Source: Candidatus Aminicenantes bacterium RBG_13_64_14 (GTDB lineage: Bacteria; Acidobacteriota; Aminicenantia; Aminicenantales; Saccharicenantaceae). From it: DNA of 7,214 nt. The stretch covers positions 1-7,214 of the forward strand of contig MEXZ01000079.1 in the NCBI GenBank assembly GCA_001773855.1, written 5' to 3'. Under the pieces are notes generated by a model. That model had not been told where the DNA came from and searched no databases. It worked only from the letters and a program-made list of their open reading frames with translations. The number at the start of each line of letters is the position of its first letter. Within the stretch, counting starts at the first letter, position 1. A program made the position numbers and the translations under genes. Positions 1 through 6,146 of this stretch are shown here, piece after piece.

Positions 1-390
1 CCCCTGGCCGTCCTCCTCGGTACGGGCCTGCTGACGCTTCTCGATTTTCTGTTCGTCCGGGCGGCGGGCCGAGTCCCCGCCCTCAAGGATGTCTGGTGGG
101 CCGCCTTCCTCGTTCCCGTCGCTGCCGGTTTCCTGGCTTCCCTGTGGTCGCGGAGAAAACGGATGGGAAAGAGGATGGCCGCCGGGATCACGGCCGGGGC
201 GCTCGCCGGCCTCATCTATGGAGCCGTCAATACTTTCTTATCGCCTCTGTTCCCCGGCCTTGTCGCGGCGTCCGGTCCGGTCGTAGCCAACGGCGCCCTG
301 GCCCTGACCGTGCTCTGGAAGGTGTTTATTTTCGCGCTTCTCGCGATCGCCGGCGCGCTCCTCGCCGAGACCGGCCCCACAAAAGCTTAG
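1..390 (+). CDS. Hypothetical integral membrane protein, 3' part (truncated by window edge)
   Basis: Frame 1 is open from the first base to a TAG at 388-390, giving 129 residues with the N-terminus outside the window. The first in-frame ATGs (around 163 and 175) are internal, because the residues before them already form hydrophobic segments continuous with the rest. Four hydrophobic stretches are visible at about fragment residues 1-16, 33-48, 59-80 and 99-122. They are rich in Ala, Gly, Leu and Val, as expected for transmembrane helices, and a basic loop (SRRKRMGKR) lies between the second and third. I recognise no family motif, so the function is unknown. The gene converges on aspS with 39 bases between the stops. 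Coding status is well supported by the sustained hydrophobic pattern; the role is not. Confidence 0.72.
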   Translation, partial: PLAVLLGTGLLTLLDFLFVRAAGRVPALKDVWWAAFLVPVAAGFLASLWSRRKRMGKRMAAGITAGALAGLIYGAVNTFLSPLFPGLVAASGPVVANGALALTVLWKVFIFALLAIAGALLAETGPTKA

Positions 391-401
391 GGATCTCCTT
401 C

Positions 402-429
402 GGGACACCGTCTGGATGGGACGTGTCCC
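402..429. terminator. Inverted repeat between convergent 3' ends, possible bidirectional terminator
   Basis: GGGACAC at 402-408 and GTGTCCC at 423-429 form a perfect 7-bp stem with a 14-base loop. The repeat lies wholly in the 39-base gap between the membrane-protein stop (390) and the aspS stop (430), and its right arm abuts the aspS stop codon. Position suggests a shared transcription end or a 3' stabilising hairpin. No clear U-run follows on either strand, so a standard intrinsic terminator is not demonstrated. Confidence 0.35.
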
Positions 430-2166
430 TTAGCCGCGGAGCTTGAGGCCGAGCTCTTCGAGCTGACGCTCGGAGACGCACGAGGGCGAATTCGTCATCA
501 GGTCGAGGGCGCTCGTCGTCTTGGGGAAGGGGATGACCTCGCGGATCGATTCCTCGCCGGCGAGGAGCATGACCAGGCGGTCGAAGCCGAAGGCGATGCC
601 GCCGTGCGGCGGGGCGCCGAAGCTCAAGGCCTCGAGGAAGTAGCCGAACTTCTCCTCGGTCTCCCTGTCCGTCAATCCCAGCGTCTTGAAAACGCGGCGC
701 TGGAGGTCCATGTCGTGGATACGGATCGAGCCGCCGCCCACCTCGACGCCGTTGAGGATGAGGTCGTAGGCCTTAGCCCGGACCTTATCGGGAGACGTCT
801 CGAGGAGGCCCAGGTCGTCCTCGTGGGGGGACGTGAACGGATGGTGCATGGAGACTAAGCGCTTCTCCTCTTCGCTCCATTCGTAGAGTGGAAAATCGGT
901 GATCCAGCAGAACCCGAGGAGTCCCCGGCGCGCGGACTCGTCCATCGGCCAGGTCCGGCGGATCTCGCCGAGGGCTTTGAGGGCCGTCGCCTTCTTGTCG
1001 GCGACGAGGAGGGCCAGGTCGGCGTCGGCGCCGCCTAGGGCGGCCCAGACCTTCTCGAAGTCCGCGTCGGCCAGCTTGAGCGACGACTTCCAGCCGTCCT
1101 GCTTCTTGATCCAGACGAGGCCCTTGGCGCCGAGCGCCATGGCCTTGTCGCCGAGCTTGTCGAGCTGGCTGCGCGACAGCCCCCCGGCCCCGGGAACGAG
1201 GAGGCCCTTGATCTCCCCGCCCGCGGCGATCGCAGCCTTGAGGACGTCCGACGAGCCGTCCCGGCCGACGGCTGTAAGGTCGCGCATCTCGAGGGGCACA
1301 CGCAGGTCGGGTTTATCGGAACCGTACTTCTCCATGGCCTCGGCATAGGGCAGGCGGGGGAAGGGCCGCTCGGGCTTCCGGCCGGTCAGGGCGAAGAGGG
1401 CTTCCATCAGCCCTTCGTTGAGGGCGAAGAACTCTTCCCGCTCGATGAAGCTCATTTCGATATCGATCTGAGTGAATTCGGGTTGGCGGTCGGCCCGGAG
1501 GTCTTCGTCCCGGAAGCAGCGGACGAGCTGGAAATAGCGGTCGAAGCCGGAGATCATGAGGGTCTGTTTGAACTGCTGAGGCGACTGCGGCAGGGCGTAG
1601 AAACGACCCTTGTATATCCGGCTGGGGACGAGGTAATCCCGGGCCCCTTCGGGCGTGGGGTTGGCCAGGATGGGCGTCTCGATCTCGAGGAAACCGGCCC
1701 GGCTCATGTAGTTGCGCACGGCCAGGGAGGCCTCGTGCCGGAGGCGGATATGGCGCTGCATCTTGGGACGGCGCAAGTCGAGAAAACGGTACTTCAGGCG
1801 CAACTCTTCGGAGGCTTGGGGCGGGTCGGCGATGACGAACGGCGTAACCTTCGAGGCCGCGAAAACGTGGAGCTCGAACGCCTCGACCTCGACCTCGCCC
1901 GTGGGGATGTCCTTGTTCACGGCCGAGCGGCGGCGGACGAGGCCGCGGACCCCGACGACGAACTCGTTGCGGAGTTTTTTAGCTTCCTCCACGAGCTCGG
2001 GGCGGTCGGACTGGAAGACGATCTGGGCCAGGCCCTCGCGGTCGCGGAGGTCGACGAAGACGAGATGTCCCATGTCACGGGTCTTGTGGACCCAGCCGCA
2101 GAGCACGACCTCCCGGCCCTCGTGCGCCGCCCGCAACTCGCCGCAGTACACGGTTCTTTTCAACAT
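430..2166 (-). CDS. aspS: Aspartyl-tRNA synthetase (bacterial type)
   Basis: Charges tRNA-Asp with aspartate in the cytoplasm, a class IIb aminoacyl-tRNA synthetase. The 578-residue product has the bacterial architecture. An N-terminal OB-fold anticodon-binding domain (about 1-105) carries GWVHKTRDMGH and FVDLRDREG. The catalytic core shows motif 1 ending in ETP (163-165), motif 2 (about 209-235) with FRDEDLRADRQPEFTQID and Arg219, and motif 3 with GGIAFGFDR (522-530). The GAD insertion typical of bacterial AspRS lies between motifs 2 and 3 (about 290-420). Length is close to the usual 580-590. The ATG start gives an N-terminus matching the family (YCGELR) and is preceded by AGAGG only 4 bases away, a rather tight ribosome-binding site. 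It follows hisS by 40 bases and is probably the last gene of the accA-hisS-aspS operon. The residue that helps separate tRNA-Asp-specific from relaxed enzymes is Met32 here, so specificity cannot be read from it. Confidence 0.97.
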   Translation of the reverse strand: MLKRTVYCGELRAAHEGREVVLCGWVHKTRDMGHLVFVDLRDREGLAQIVFQSDRPELVEEAKKLRNEFVVGVRGLVRRRSAVNKDIPTGEVEVEAFELHVFAASKVTPFVIADPPQASEELRLKYRFLDLRRPKMQRHIRLRHEASLAVRNYMSRAGFLEIETPILANPTPEGARDYLVPSRIYKGRFYALPQSPQQFKQTLMISGFDRYFQLVRCFRDEDLRADRQPEFTQIDIEMSFIEREEFFALNEGLMEALFALTGRKPERPFPRLPYAEAMEKYGSDKPDLRVPLEMRDLTAVGRDGSSDVLKAAIAAGGEIKGLLVPGAGGLSRSQLDKLGDKAMALGAKGLVWIKKQDGWKSSLKLADADFEKVWAALGGADADLALLVADKKATALKALGEIRRTWPMDESARRGLLGFCWITDFPLYEWSEEEKRLVSMHHPFTSPHEDDLGLLETSPDKVRAKAYDLILNGVEVGGGSIRIHDMDLQRRVFKTLGLTDRETEEKFGYFLEALSFGAPPHGGIAFGFDRLVMLLAGEESIREVIPFPKTTSALDLMTNSPSCVSERQLEELGLKLRG

Positions 2167-2206
2167 GGTGCCTCTATTCCGCGCTGGATCCCCGGGGAAT
2201 TGCGCG

Positions 2207-3472
2207 CTATCTGTCTCGGAGGAGCGCTAAGAGCTCCTCCCGTGTTCCTTCGACTTGGCGGCCGGTCGCCATTTCTTTGAGCCCGAACCGGCCTTTCTTG
2301 ATCTCGTCCTCGCCGATGACGAGGACCCAGGCCGCTTCGAGCTTGTTGGCCCGGCCGAAATGGGCTTTCATCCCCCGGTCCTTGAATTCGACCAGGCATT
2401 CGAGCCCGTTCGCCCGGAAATATCGGGCCAATTCCAGGCCCGATCTCTTGGCGTTGTCGCCGAGGTAGGCGAGGTAAAGAAGCGAGCGTTTGGGCGACGT
2501 GACCTGGGCGATCGACAGAACCCGTTCCATGCCCATGGCGAAGCCGATGCCGCAGATGTCGGGCCCGCCGAAATCCTTCATCAAGTCGTCGTAACGGCCC
2601 CCGCCGAGCAGGGCGTTTTGGGCCCCGAGATGCGCAGAGATGATCTCGAAGGTTGTCTTGGTGTAATAGTCGAGGCCGCGGACGAGCCGGGGTTCCACCC
2701 GGTAAGTGATCCTATATTGGTTGAGGAAGACAAGGAGCGTGTTGAAGTGGCTCAGGCATTCGCCGCAGAGAAAGTCCTGGATCAAGGGGAACGAGCGGGC
2801 GACGGCCTGGCAGGATTCTACCTTGCAGTCGAAGATGCGCAGGGGATTGGTCTCCGCTTTTCTTTGGCAGTCGGGGCAGAGGTCGGACTTGCGTTTCCCG
2901 GCCGTTTCGCGCAGAGCTTGGCTGTAAGCCGGCCGGCACTCCCTGCAGCCGACCGAGTTGACCAGGGTCTCCGTCCCGGCGACGCCGAGCCTGCGGAGGA
3001 AGGAGTCGGCCATCTCGATGATCTCGGCGTCGACGGCTGCGTCTTTCTCACCGAAAACCTCGATGTCAACCTGGTGGAACTGACGGTAGCGCCCCTTCTG
3101 GGGCTTGTCGTACCTGAACATCGGGCCCATATAATAGTAGCGCATGGGCTCAGGCTGGAGGTCGAGCCGGTGCTCGATGATGGCCCGGACGACCGAGGGG
3201 GTGTATTCGGGCCTCAAGGTCAGCGAACGGCCGCCCTTGTCGGTGAATGTGTACATTTCCTTGTTGACGATGTCGGAAGTGGGGCCGGTGCCCTTTACGA
3301 AAAGCTCCGTGGCCTCAAAAACCGGGGCCCTAAGCTCCCGATAGCCGTAGAGTTCGAAGGTCTCCCGGGCCAGGCGCTCGAGGGTCTGCCAACTCTCGAC
3401 CTCTTTGGGAAGGATGTCCTTGGCGCCCTTGACAGCGGCGAGCTCTCTTCTGGCGGAGGGGTCTTCGGTCAC
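2207..3472 (-). CDS. hisS: Histidyl-tRNA synthetase with cysteine-rich insertion
   Basis: Charges tRNA-His with histidine; class IIa synthetase, 421 residues, normal length. The N-terminus has the expected VKGAKDILP (14-22), then motif 1 (about 25-55), RPEYTPS (88-93 region) and motif 2 (113-141, MFRYDKPQKGRYRQFHQVD). The histidine-specific signatures are RGLDYY (265-270) and GGGRYD (290-295). Motif 3 is GIGFAMGMER (308-317), followed by the C-terminal anticodon-binding domain (about 330-421). RGLDYY and the complete anticodon domain argue for HisRS rather than the HisZ paralogue. The region between motif 2 and RGLDYY has eight cysteines in pairs: 176/179, 199/202, 216/221, 236/239. The start is GTG, and its bases form GTGA with the accA stop (4-base overlap). 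No strong Shine-Dalgarno sequence precedes it, so translation is probably coupled to accA. Confidence 0.97.
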   Translation of the reverse strand: MTEDPSARRELAAVKGAKDILPKEVESWQTLERLARETFELYGYRELRAPVFEATELFVKGTGPTSDIVNKEMYTFTDKGGRSLTLRPEYTPSVVRAIIEHRLDLQPEPMRYYYMGPMFRYDKPQKGRYRQFHQVDIEVFGEKDAAVDAEIIEMADSFLRRLGVAGTETLVNSVGCRECRPAYSQALRETAGKRKSDLCPDCQRKAETNPLRIFDCKVESCQAVARSFPLIQDFLCGECLSHFNTLLVFLNQYRITYRVEPRLVRGLDYYTKTTFEIISAHLGAQNALLGGGRYDDLMKDFGGPDICGIGFAMGMERVLSIAQVTSPKRSLLYLAYLGDNAKRSGLELARYFRANGLECLVEFKDRGMKAHFGRANKLEAAWVLVIGEDEIKKGRFGLKEMATGRQVEGTREELLALLRDR

Positions 3473-4425
3473 CGTTCTTCGAAGACCCCCAGCTTGCGGA
3501 TTTTTTTGTAGCGCTCGTCGAGGAGCTCGCCGACGGGCTTGCCATCGAACTTCTTCAGGGCCTGGTAGAGGTGCTTGTCGACGTTCTTGAAGGTCTTCTC
3601 GGGGTCGATGTGAGCCCCGCCGGGCGGCTCGGGGATGATCTTGTCGACGATCCCGAACCCGAGGAGGGTAGCCGCCCGGAGGCCCAGATTCTCGGCCGCC
3701 AGCTTAATGGCGTTCTGGTCCTTCCAGAGAATGGCGGCGCACCCTTCCGGTGAAATGACCGAGTAGAAGGAATGTTCGAGCATAAAGGTCTGGTCGCCGA
3801 AGCCGATGCCGAGACCCCCGCCGCTCCCCCCTTCGCCAATGACGACGTTGATGACGGGGGTCTTCAAAGTGGAGATCGTCTTCAGGTTGAAGGCGATGGC
3901 TTCGGCCTGACCGCGTTCCTCGGCGCCGATGCCGGGATAGGCGCCGGGCGTGTCGATCAGGGTGATCACGGGAAAGCCGAATTTTTCGGCTTCCTGCATG
4001 ACCCGGAGGGCCTTGCGGTAGCCTTCGGGATTGGCCTGGCCGAAGTTCCGGTCGATCCGGGCCTTGGTCGTCCGGCCCTTCTGATGGCCGATGACGGCCA
4101 CGGTCCGGCCCTTGTAGAAGGCCAGCCCGGCGACGATGGCCGGGTCGTCGGCGAAACGGCGGTCGCCGTGCATTTCCATGAAATCCTGGAAGAGGAAAGC
4201 GATGTAGTCCAGGGTGTAGGGGCGCTTGGGGTGGCGGGCGATCTGGACGATATGGACGGTCGTGAGCTCGGGCACGATCTTGGCCCACTCTTTTTCGATT
4301 TCTCCCCTGAGGGCGGCGATCCTGTCCATTTTGCCGAGGTCGTCGGTCTCGGCCAGGGCGTCGATCTGGTCCTTGAGGGCCAGGATGCCCTTTTCCAGGG
4401 TATAAAACTCCACCGCTTTTTCCAT
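3469..4425 (-). CDS. accA: Acetyl-CoA carboxylase carboxyltransferase, alpha subunit
   Basis: With AccD it transfers the carboxyl group from biotin-BCCP to acetyl-CoA, giving malonyl-CoA, the committed step of fatty-acid synthesis. The chosen ATG gives 318 residues, almost the same as E. coli AccA (319). It shows a helical N-terminus (1-50) and then the crotonase-like core: GDRRFADDPAIVAGLA (87-102), HQKGR (114-118), NFGQANPEGYRKALR (128-142), IDTPGAYPGIGAEERGQ (158-173), the glycine-rich oxyanion segment GEGGSGGG (198-205) and EHSFYSVISPEGCAAILWKD (217-236). A longer reading starting with TTG at 4488 is rejected: that TTG is part of the -35 box, and the predicted transcript starts near 4453. 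The ATG at 4425 has GAAAGAG six bases upstream. accA is first in the operon and overlaps hisS by four bases. No accD or accBC is in the window, so the partner subunits are encoded elsewhere. Confidence 0.97.
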   Translation of the reverse strand: MEKAVEFYTLEKGILALKDQIDALAETDDLGKMDRIAALRGEIEKEWAKIVPELTTVHIVQIARHPKRPYTLDYIAFLFQDFMEMHGDRRFADDPAIVAGLAFYKGRTVAVIGHQKGRTTKARIDRNFGQANPEGYRKALRVMQEAEKFGFPVITLIDTPGAYPGIGAEERGQAEAIAFNLKTISTLKTPVINVVIGEGGSGGGLGIGFGDQTFMLEHSFYSVISPEGCAAILWKDQNAIKLAAENLGLRAATLLGFGIVDKIIPEPPGGAHIDPEKTFKNVDKHLYQALKKFDGKPVGELLDERYKKIRKLGVFEER

Positions 4426-4431
4426 GCTCAA

Positions 4432-4438
4432 CTCTTTC
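4432..4438 (-). promoter_or_regulatory. Ribosome-binding site that fixes the accA start
   Basis: The minus strand reads GAAAGAG six bases before the ATG at 4425. It supports this ATG over the TTG 63 bases further upstream, which lies before the predicted transcription start. Confidence 0.6.
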
Positions 4439-4459
4439 AGCAGTTTACGATACGGGCCT

Positions 4460-4488
4460 ATTCTAAGTGTCGAGGGAAGCGAAGTCAA
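4460..4488 (-). promoter_or_regulatory. Sigma70-type promoter of the accA-hisS-aspS operon
   Basis: On the minus strand the -35 box is TTGACT (4488-4483), the spacer is exactly 17 bases, and the -10 box is TAGAAT (4465-4460). Each hexamer matches the consensus at five of six positions. The predicted transcription start is near 4453, giving a leader of about 28 bases before the accA ATG. No operator-like repeat is evident in the leader. Confidence 0.75.
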
Positions 4489-4771
4489 GATGGGCCTCGG
4501 GGATCATCCTCGTTCGCTCCGAAGGTTTTCTCCGCCCATTTTCCCCTCTAGGGCGGGGCGACTCCTCCCTCGGCGTTACCCCCATCCGTCCTCGCCGCCC
4601 CAAAGAGCTCACGGGCATCAGCGGCTCCGGGCGGGTGGGGGGCCCCCACGCCGTTGTGTCGTCACCCCTTTCGTCGTACGCCCGGAGATCCCCAGCTAGT
4701 TCTTTGAATATTCCCCTGATGCTCTCTTTGTGATCTCCTCAGCCCTGTTCAGCGCGAAAGCCGTGACCCGG
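4489..4771. other. Intergenic region upstream of the accA promoter, no gene recognised
   Basis: Together with the accA promoter and leader this makes 346 bases without a convincing gene. It lies between the accA promoter and the stop of rlmB, both genes reading leftwards. It has a GC-rich centre with a strong inverted repeat (4630-4652) and an AT-richer patch at about 4696-4735. I looked for tRNA T-arms, the conserved RNase P, tmRNA and SRP RNA cores, and intrinsic terminators, and saw none. Short open frames on both strands lack family features. It could hold a small RNA or a processing signal, but nothing in the sequence proves this. Confidence 0.5.
4630..4652. repeat. GC-rich inverted repeat
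   Basis: The right arm CCCCCACGCC (4643-4652) is complementary to GGCG (4630-4633) plus TGGGGG (4636-4641), with a 2-base GG bulge and one unpaired central G. A real hairpin would have to open one or two central pairs to form a loop. It lies about 120 bases beyond the rlmB stop and about 140 bases upstream of the accA -35. No T-run follows on either strand, so it is not a standard terminator. Confidence 0.55.
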
Positions 4772-5488
4772 TTATCTTCGCCGTTGGCGGACGACCTCGA
4801 AGAAGAAGACGGCTGCTGCTGCGGCGACGTTGAGGGAGCCGACCTTGCCGGCCAGGGGGATGGCCAGGACCTTGTCGCACGTCTTGCGGACGAGCGGCCG
4901 GAGCCCGCGTCCCTCGGAGCCGAGGACGATACCGATCGGGCCGGTGAAGTCGAACGAATACCAGGGTTCGTCGCCGGAGCCTTCGGCGCCGACGAGCCAG
5001 AGGCCCTTGTCCTTGAGCTCTTCCATGGCCCGGACGAGGTTCGTGACCCGGGCGACGAGGAGGTGCTCGAGGGCGCCGGCCGAGACCGTGTCGACGGTCT
5101 CGGTCAGGCCGGCCGAGCGCCGCTCGGGCAGGATGAGGCCGTCGGCTCCCGCCCCCTCGGCGCTGCGGATGATGGCGCCGAGGTTCTGGGGGTCCTCGAC
5201 CTCGTCGAGAATGACGACGAAGGGTTTGGCCGAGCGGGCCAGGATGTCACCGAGAGAGGCGTAGCCCTTGGGGGAGACTTCGGCCATGACGCCCTGGTGG
5301 CCGGGCGCGACCTGGTCGAGCCGGCGGGCCGGGACAAAGACGCAGGGGACATGCCGGGCCTTGGCCTCGCGGATGACCTCTCCGATCCGGGCGTGGCCCT
5401 TCTCCTCCTGGATGAAGACCTTATTGACCCTTCCGGCCGCGGACTTGAGGGCCTCGAGGAGGGGGTTGATCCGGATGATCCTGTTCAT
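4772..5488 (-). CDS. rlmB: SpoU/TrmH-class RNA 2'-O-methyltransferase, RlmB-like (23S rRNA Gm2251)
   Basis: A predicted SAM-dependent SPOUT-fold enzyme that methylates a ribose 2'-OH, most likely G2251 of 23S rRNA in the peptidyl-transferase loop. The 238-residue product has the two-domain RlmB/TrmH-group-3 layout. An N-terminal RNA-substrate-binding domain (about 1-80) begins NRIIRINPLLEAL. The catalytic knot domain (about 88-238) has motif 1 ILDEVEDPQNLGAIIRSA (93-110, with Asn102 and Arg108), motif 2 IVLGSEGRGL (187-196) and motif 3 IPLAGKVGSLNVA (210-222). SAGALEHL (136-143) is also typical. The start is the ATG at 5488: it precedes the substrate-binding domain directly and has GGAG six bases upstream. 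The frame stays open far upstream, but that part is antisense to the next gene and carries no domain. A specificity for a different rRNA or tRNA site cannot be excluded, because paralogues look alike. Confidence 0.92.
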   Translation of the reverse strand: MNRIIRINPLLEALKSAAGRVNKVFIQEEKGHARIGEVIREAKARHVPCVFVPARRLDQVAPGHQGVMAEVSPKGYASLGDILARSAKPFVVILDEVEDPQNLGAIIRSAEGAGADGLILPERRSAGLTETVDTVSAGALEHLLVARVTNLVRAMEELKDKGLWLVGAEGSGDEPWYSFDFTGPIGIVLGSEGRGLRPLVRKTCDKVLAIPLAGKVGSLNVAAAAAVFFFEVVRQRRR

Positions 5489-5503
5489 GGCGGGCTCCGG
5501 CTC

Positions 5504-5551
5504 ATTATAAGATAAGAGGCGGACGCGTGCCAAAATCTTTTTTGTTTTTTT
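5504..5551 (-). promoter_or_regulatory. Strong-looking rlmB promoter with A-tract (UP-like) element
   Basis: The minus strand shows a perfect -10 TATAAT (5509-5504), an 18-base spacer and a -35 TTGGCA (5533-5528, five of six consensus positions). Just upstream is A7-C-A6 (5551-5538), the position and composition of an UP element bound by RNA polymerase alpha subunits. The predicted start, about 5497-5499, falls at the GGAG ribosome-binding site (5498-5495), leaving a leader of only about 9-11 bases. Confidence 0.7.
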
Positions 5552-5605
5552 GCCCGATTTCGGGGATTGAACGACGGCGGTGAAGGCCCCCCAGAAGCTC
5601 CCCGA

Positions 5606-5634
5606 TTGTTTCGTCCCGGCGCATCGGGTAAAAT
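5606..5634 (+). promoter_or_regulatory. Probable promoter of the small membrane-protein gene
   Basis: TTGTTT (5606-5611), a 17-base spacer and TAAAAT (5629-5634) form a sigma70-like pair. The -10 is good and the -35 matches only its TTG. The predicted start near 5641 gives a leader of about 23 bases with GGAGG at 5653-5657. It diverges from the rlmB promoter about 70 bases away. Confidence 0.5.
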
Positions 5635-5663
5635 GACCCCCGTGAAACCGATGGAGGCTGGCC

Positions 5664-6083
5664 ATGCCGGATAGCATCAAAACCACAAGGATCTGTCTCG
5701 TCGTCGCCGCGGGCTTGGAGATCGCGACGGCGGCGCTTATCCTCTTCATCTTCCTCTCGGGGGCTGTCCTTGTCGGCTGGGGCACGGAGCGCTCCGAGCT
5801 CCTCGGGAGCGCCCTCCTCGGCGCCACGGGGATCACACTTGCCGTACTTTTCGCCGCATACGGCGTATTCGGTCTCTTCACCGCCGCCGGGATCGCCAAG
5901 GGCCGGCCCTGGTCGAGGATTGCCGGGCTCGTCCTGGCCGTCCTCCTGCTGCCGGCCTTTCCCGTGGGCACCGTCATCGGCATCTTCGCCCTCAAGGGGC
6001 TCCTGGGGCCGGACGCCCGGGCCTGGTTCGGGACGCCGAACGGGGCCCCGCCGGTGTCTTTTCGCCCGCCCTCGACCCTTTAG
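5664..6083 (+). CDS. Small integral membrane protein of unknown function
   Basis: A 139-residue protein with three predicted membrane-spanning segments at about residues 10-38, 48-76 and 85-113, separated by short polar loops (GTERSE and AKGRPWSR). The third segment and its flanks (GRPWSR...LLLPAFPVGTVIGIFALKGLL) resemble the C-terminal pattern of many small bacterial membrane proteins in which an R/K-W-x-R loop precedes an FPxGT-xxGIxAL helix. I recall that pattern but cannot assign a named family or function. The tail after residue 120 is Pro-rich and probably outside the membrane. The ATG has an excellent ribosome-binding site, GGAGG six bases upstream, and the gene has its own likely promoter. 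It is divergent from rlmB and followed after 63 bases by the ferredoxin-like gene, which has its own -10 box and so may be separately expressed. Confidence 0.82.
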   Translation: MPDSIKTTRICLVVAAGLEIATAALILFIFLSGAVLVGWGTERSELLGSALLGATGITLAVLFAAYGVFGLFTAAGIAKGRPWSRIAGLVLAVLLLPAFPVGTVIGIFALKGLLGPDARAWFGTPNGAPPVSFRPPSTL

Positions 6084-6111
6084 CCACCGCGCTCCGATTT
6101 CGCTTTCCGAG

Positions 6112-6117
6112 TATAAT
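6112..6117 (+). promoter_or_regulatory. -10 box of the ferredoxin-like gene
   Basis: A perfect TATAAT lies 29 bases before the ATG, with a predicted start near 6124. No acceptable -35 hexamer is found at 16-18 bases spacing (the sequence there is GC-rich), and there is no TG extension. If real, the promoter may need an activator or be weak. Confidence 0.4.
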
Positions 6118-6146
6118 GATAGGGATTTATCGAAAGGAGTCCATTC

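Noticed and set aside
2255..3511. A 418-codon open frame on the + strand, antisense to hisS
   Set aside because: It lies wholly opposite hisS, has no recognisable domain, and is the expected by-product of GC-rich codon use. hisS itself shows every class IIa motif.
4463..4618. A 51-codon minus-strand frame in the intergenic region, with GGAG six bases before its ATG
   Set aside because: The product is Arg/Pro/Gly-rich without a recognisable feature, and the frame runs through both accA promoter boxes. The ribosome-binding site is likely chance in GC-rich DNA.
4467..4733. Plus-strand 88-codon frame upstream of accA
   Set aside because: It overlaps the accA promoter, has no good ribosome-binding site and no protein-like hydrophobic or charge pattern.
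5538..5565. T-rich run next to CCCGATTTCGGG, considered as an intrinsic terminator
   Set aside because: On the + strand the T-run comes before the hairpin, and on the minus strand the hairpin is followed by A residues, so neither orientation fits. The A-tract is better explained as an UP-like element for rlmB.
5553..5580. GGGGATTGAAC resembling a tRNA T-arm on the opposite strand
   Set aside because: No flanking acceptor, anticodon or D-arm can be folded, and the stem around the loop does not pair.
5489..5995. Upstream extension of the rlmB frame by 169 codons
   Set aside because: The extension carries no domain, runs antisense to the membrane-protein gene and crosses both promoters. The ATG at 5488 has a good ribosome-binding site and fits the family's N-terminus.
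6118..6132. GATA/TATC short inverted repeat just after the -10 of the ferredoxin-like gene, considered as an operator
   Set aside because: Only four base pairs long and AT-rich; expected by chance.
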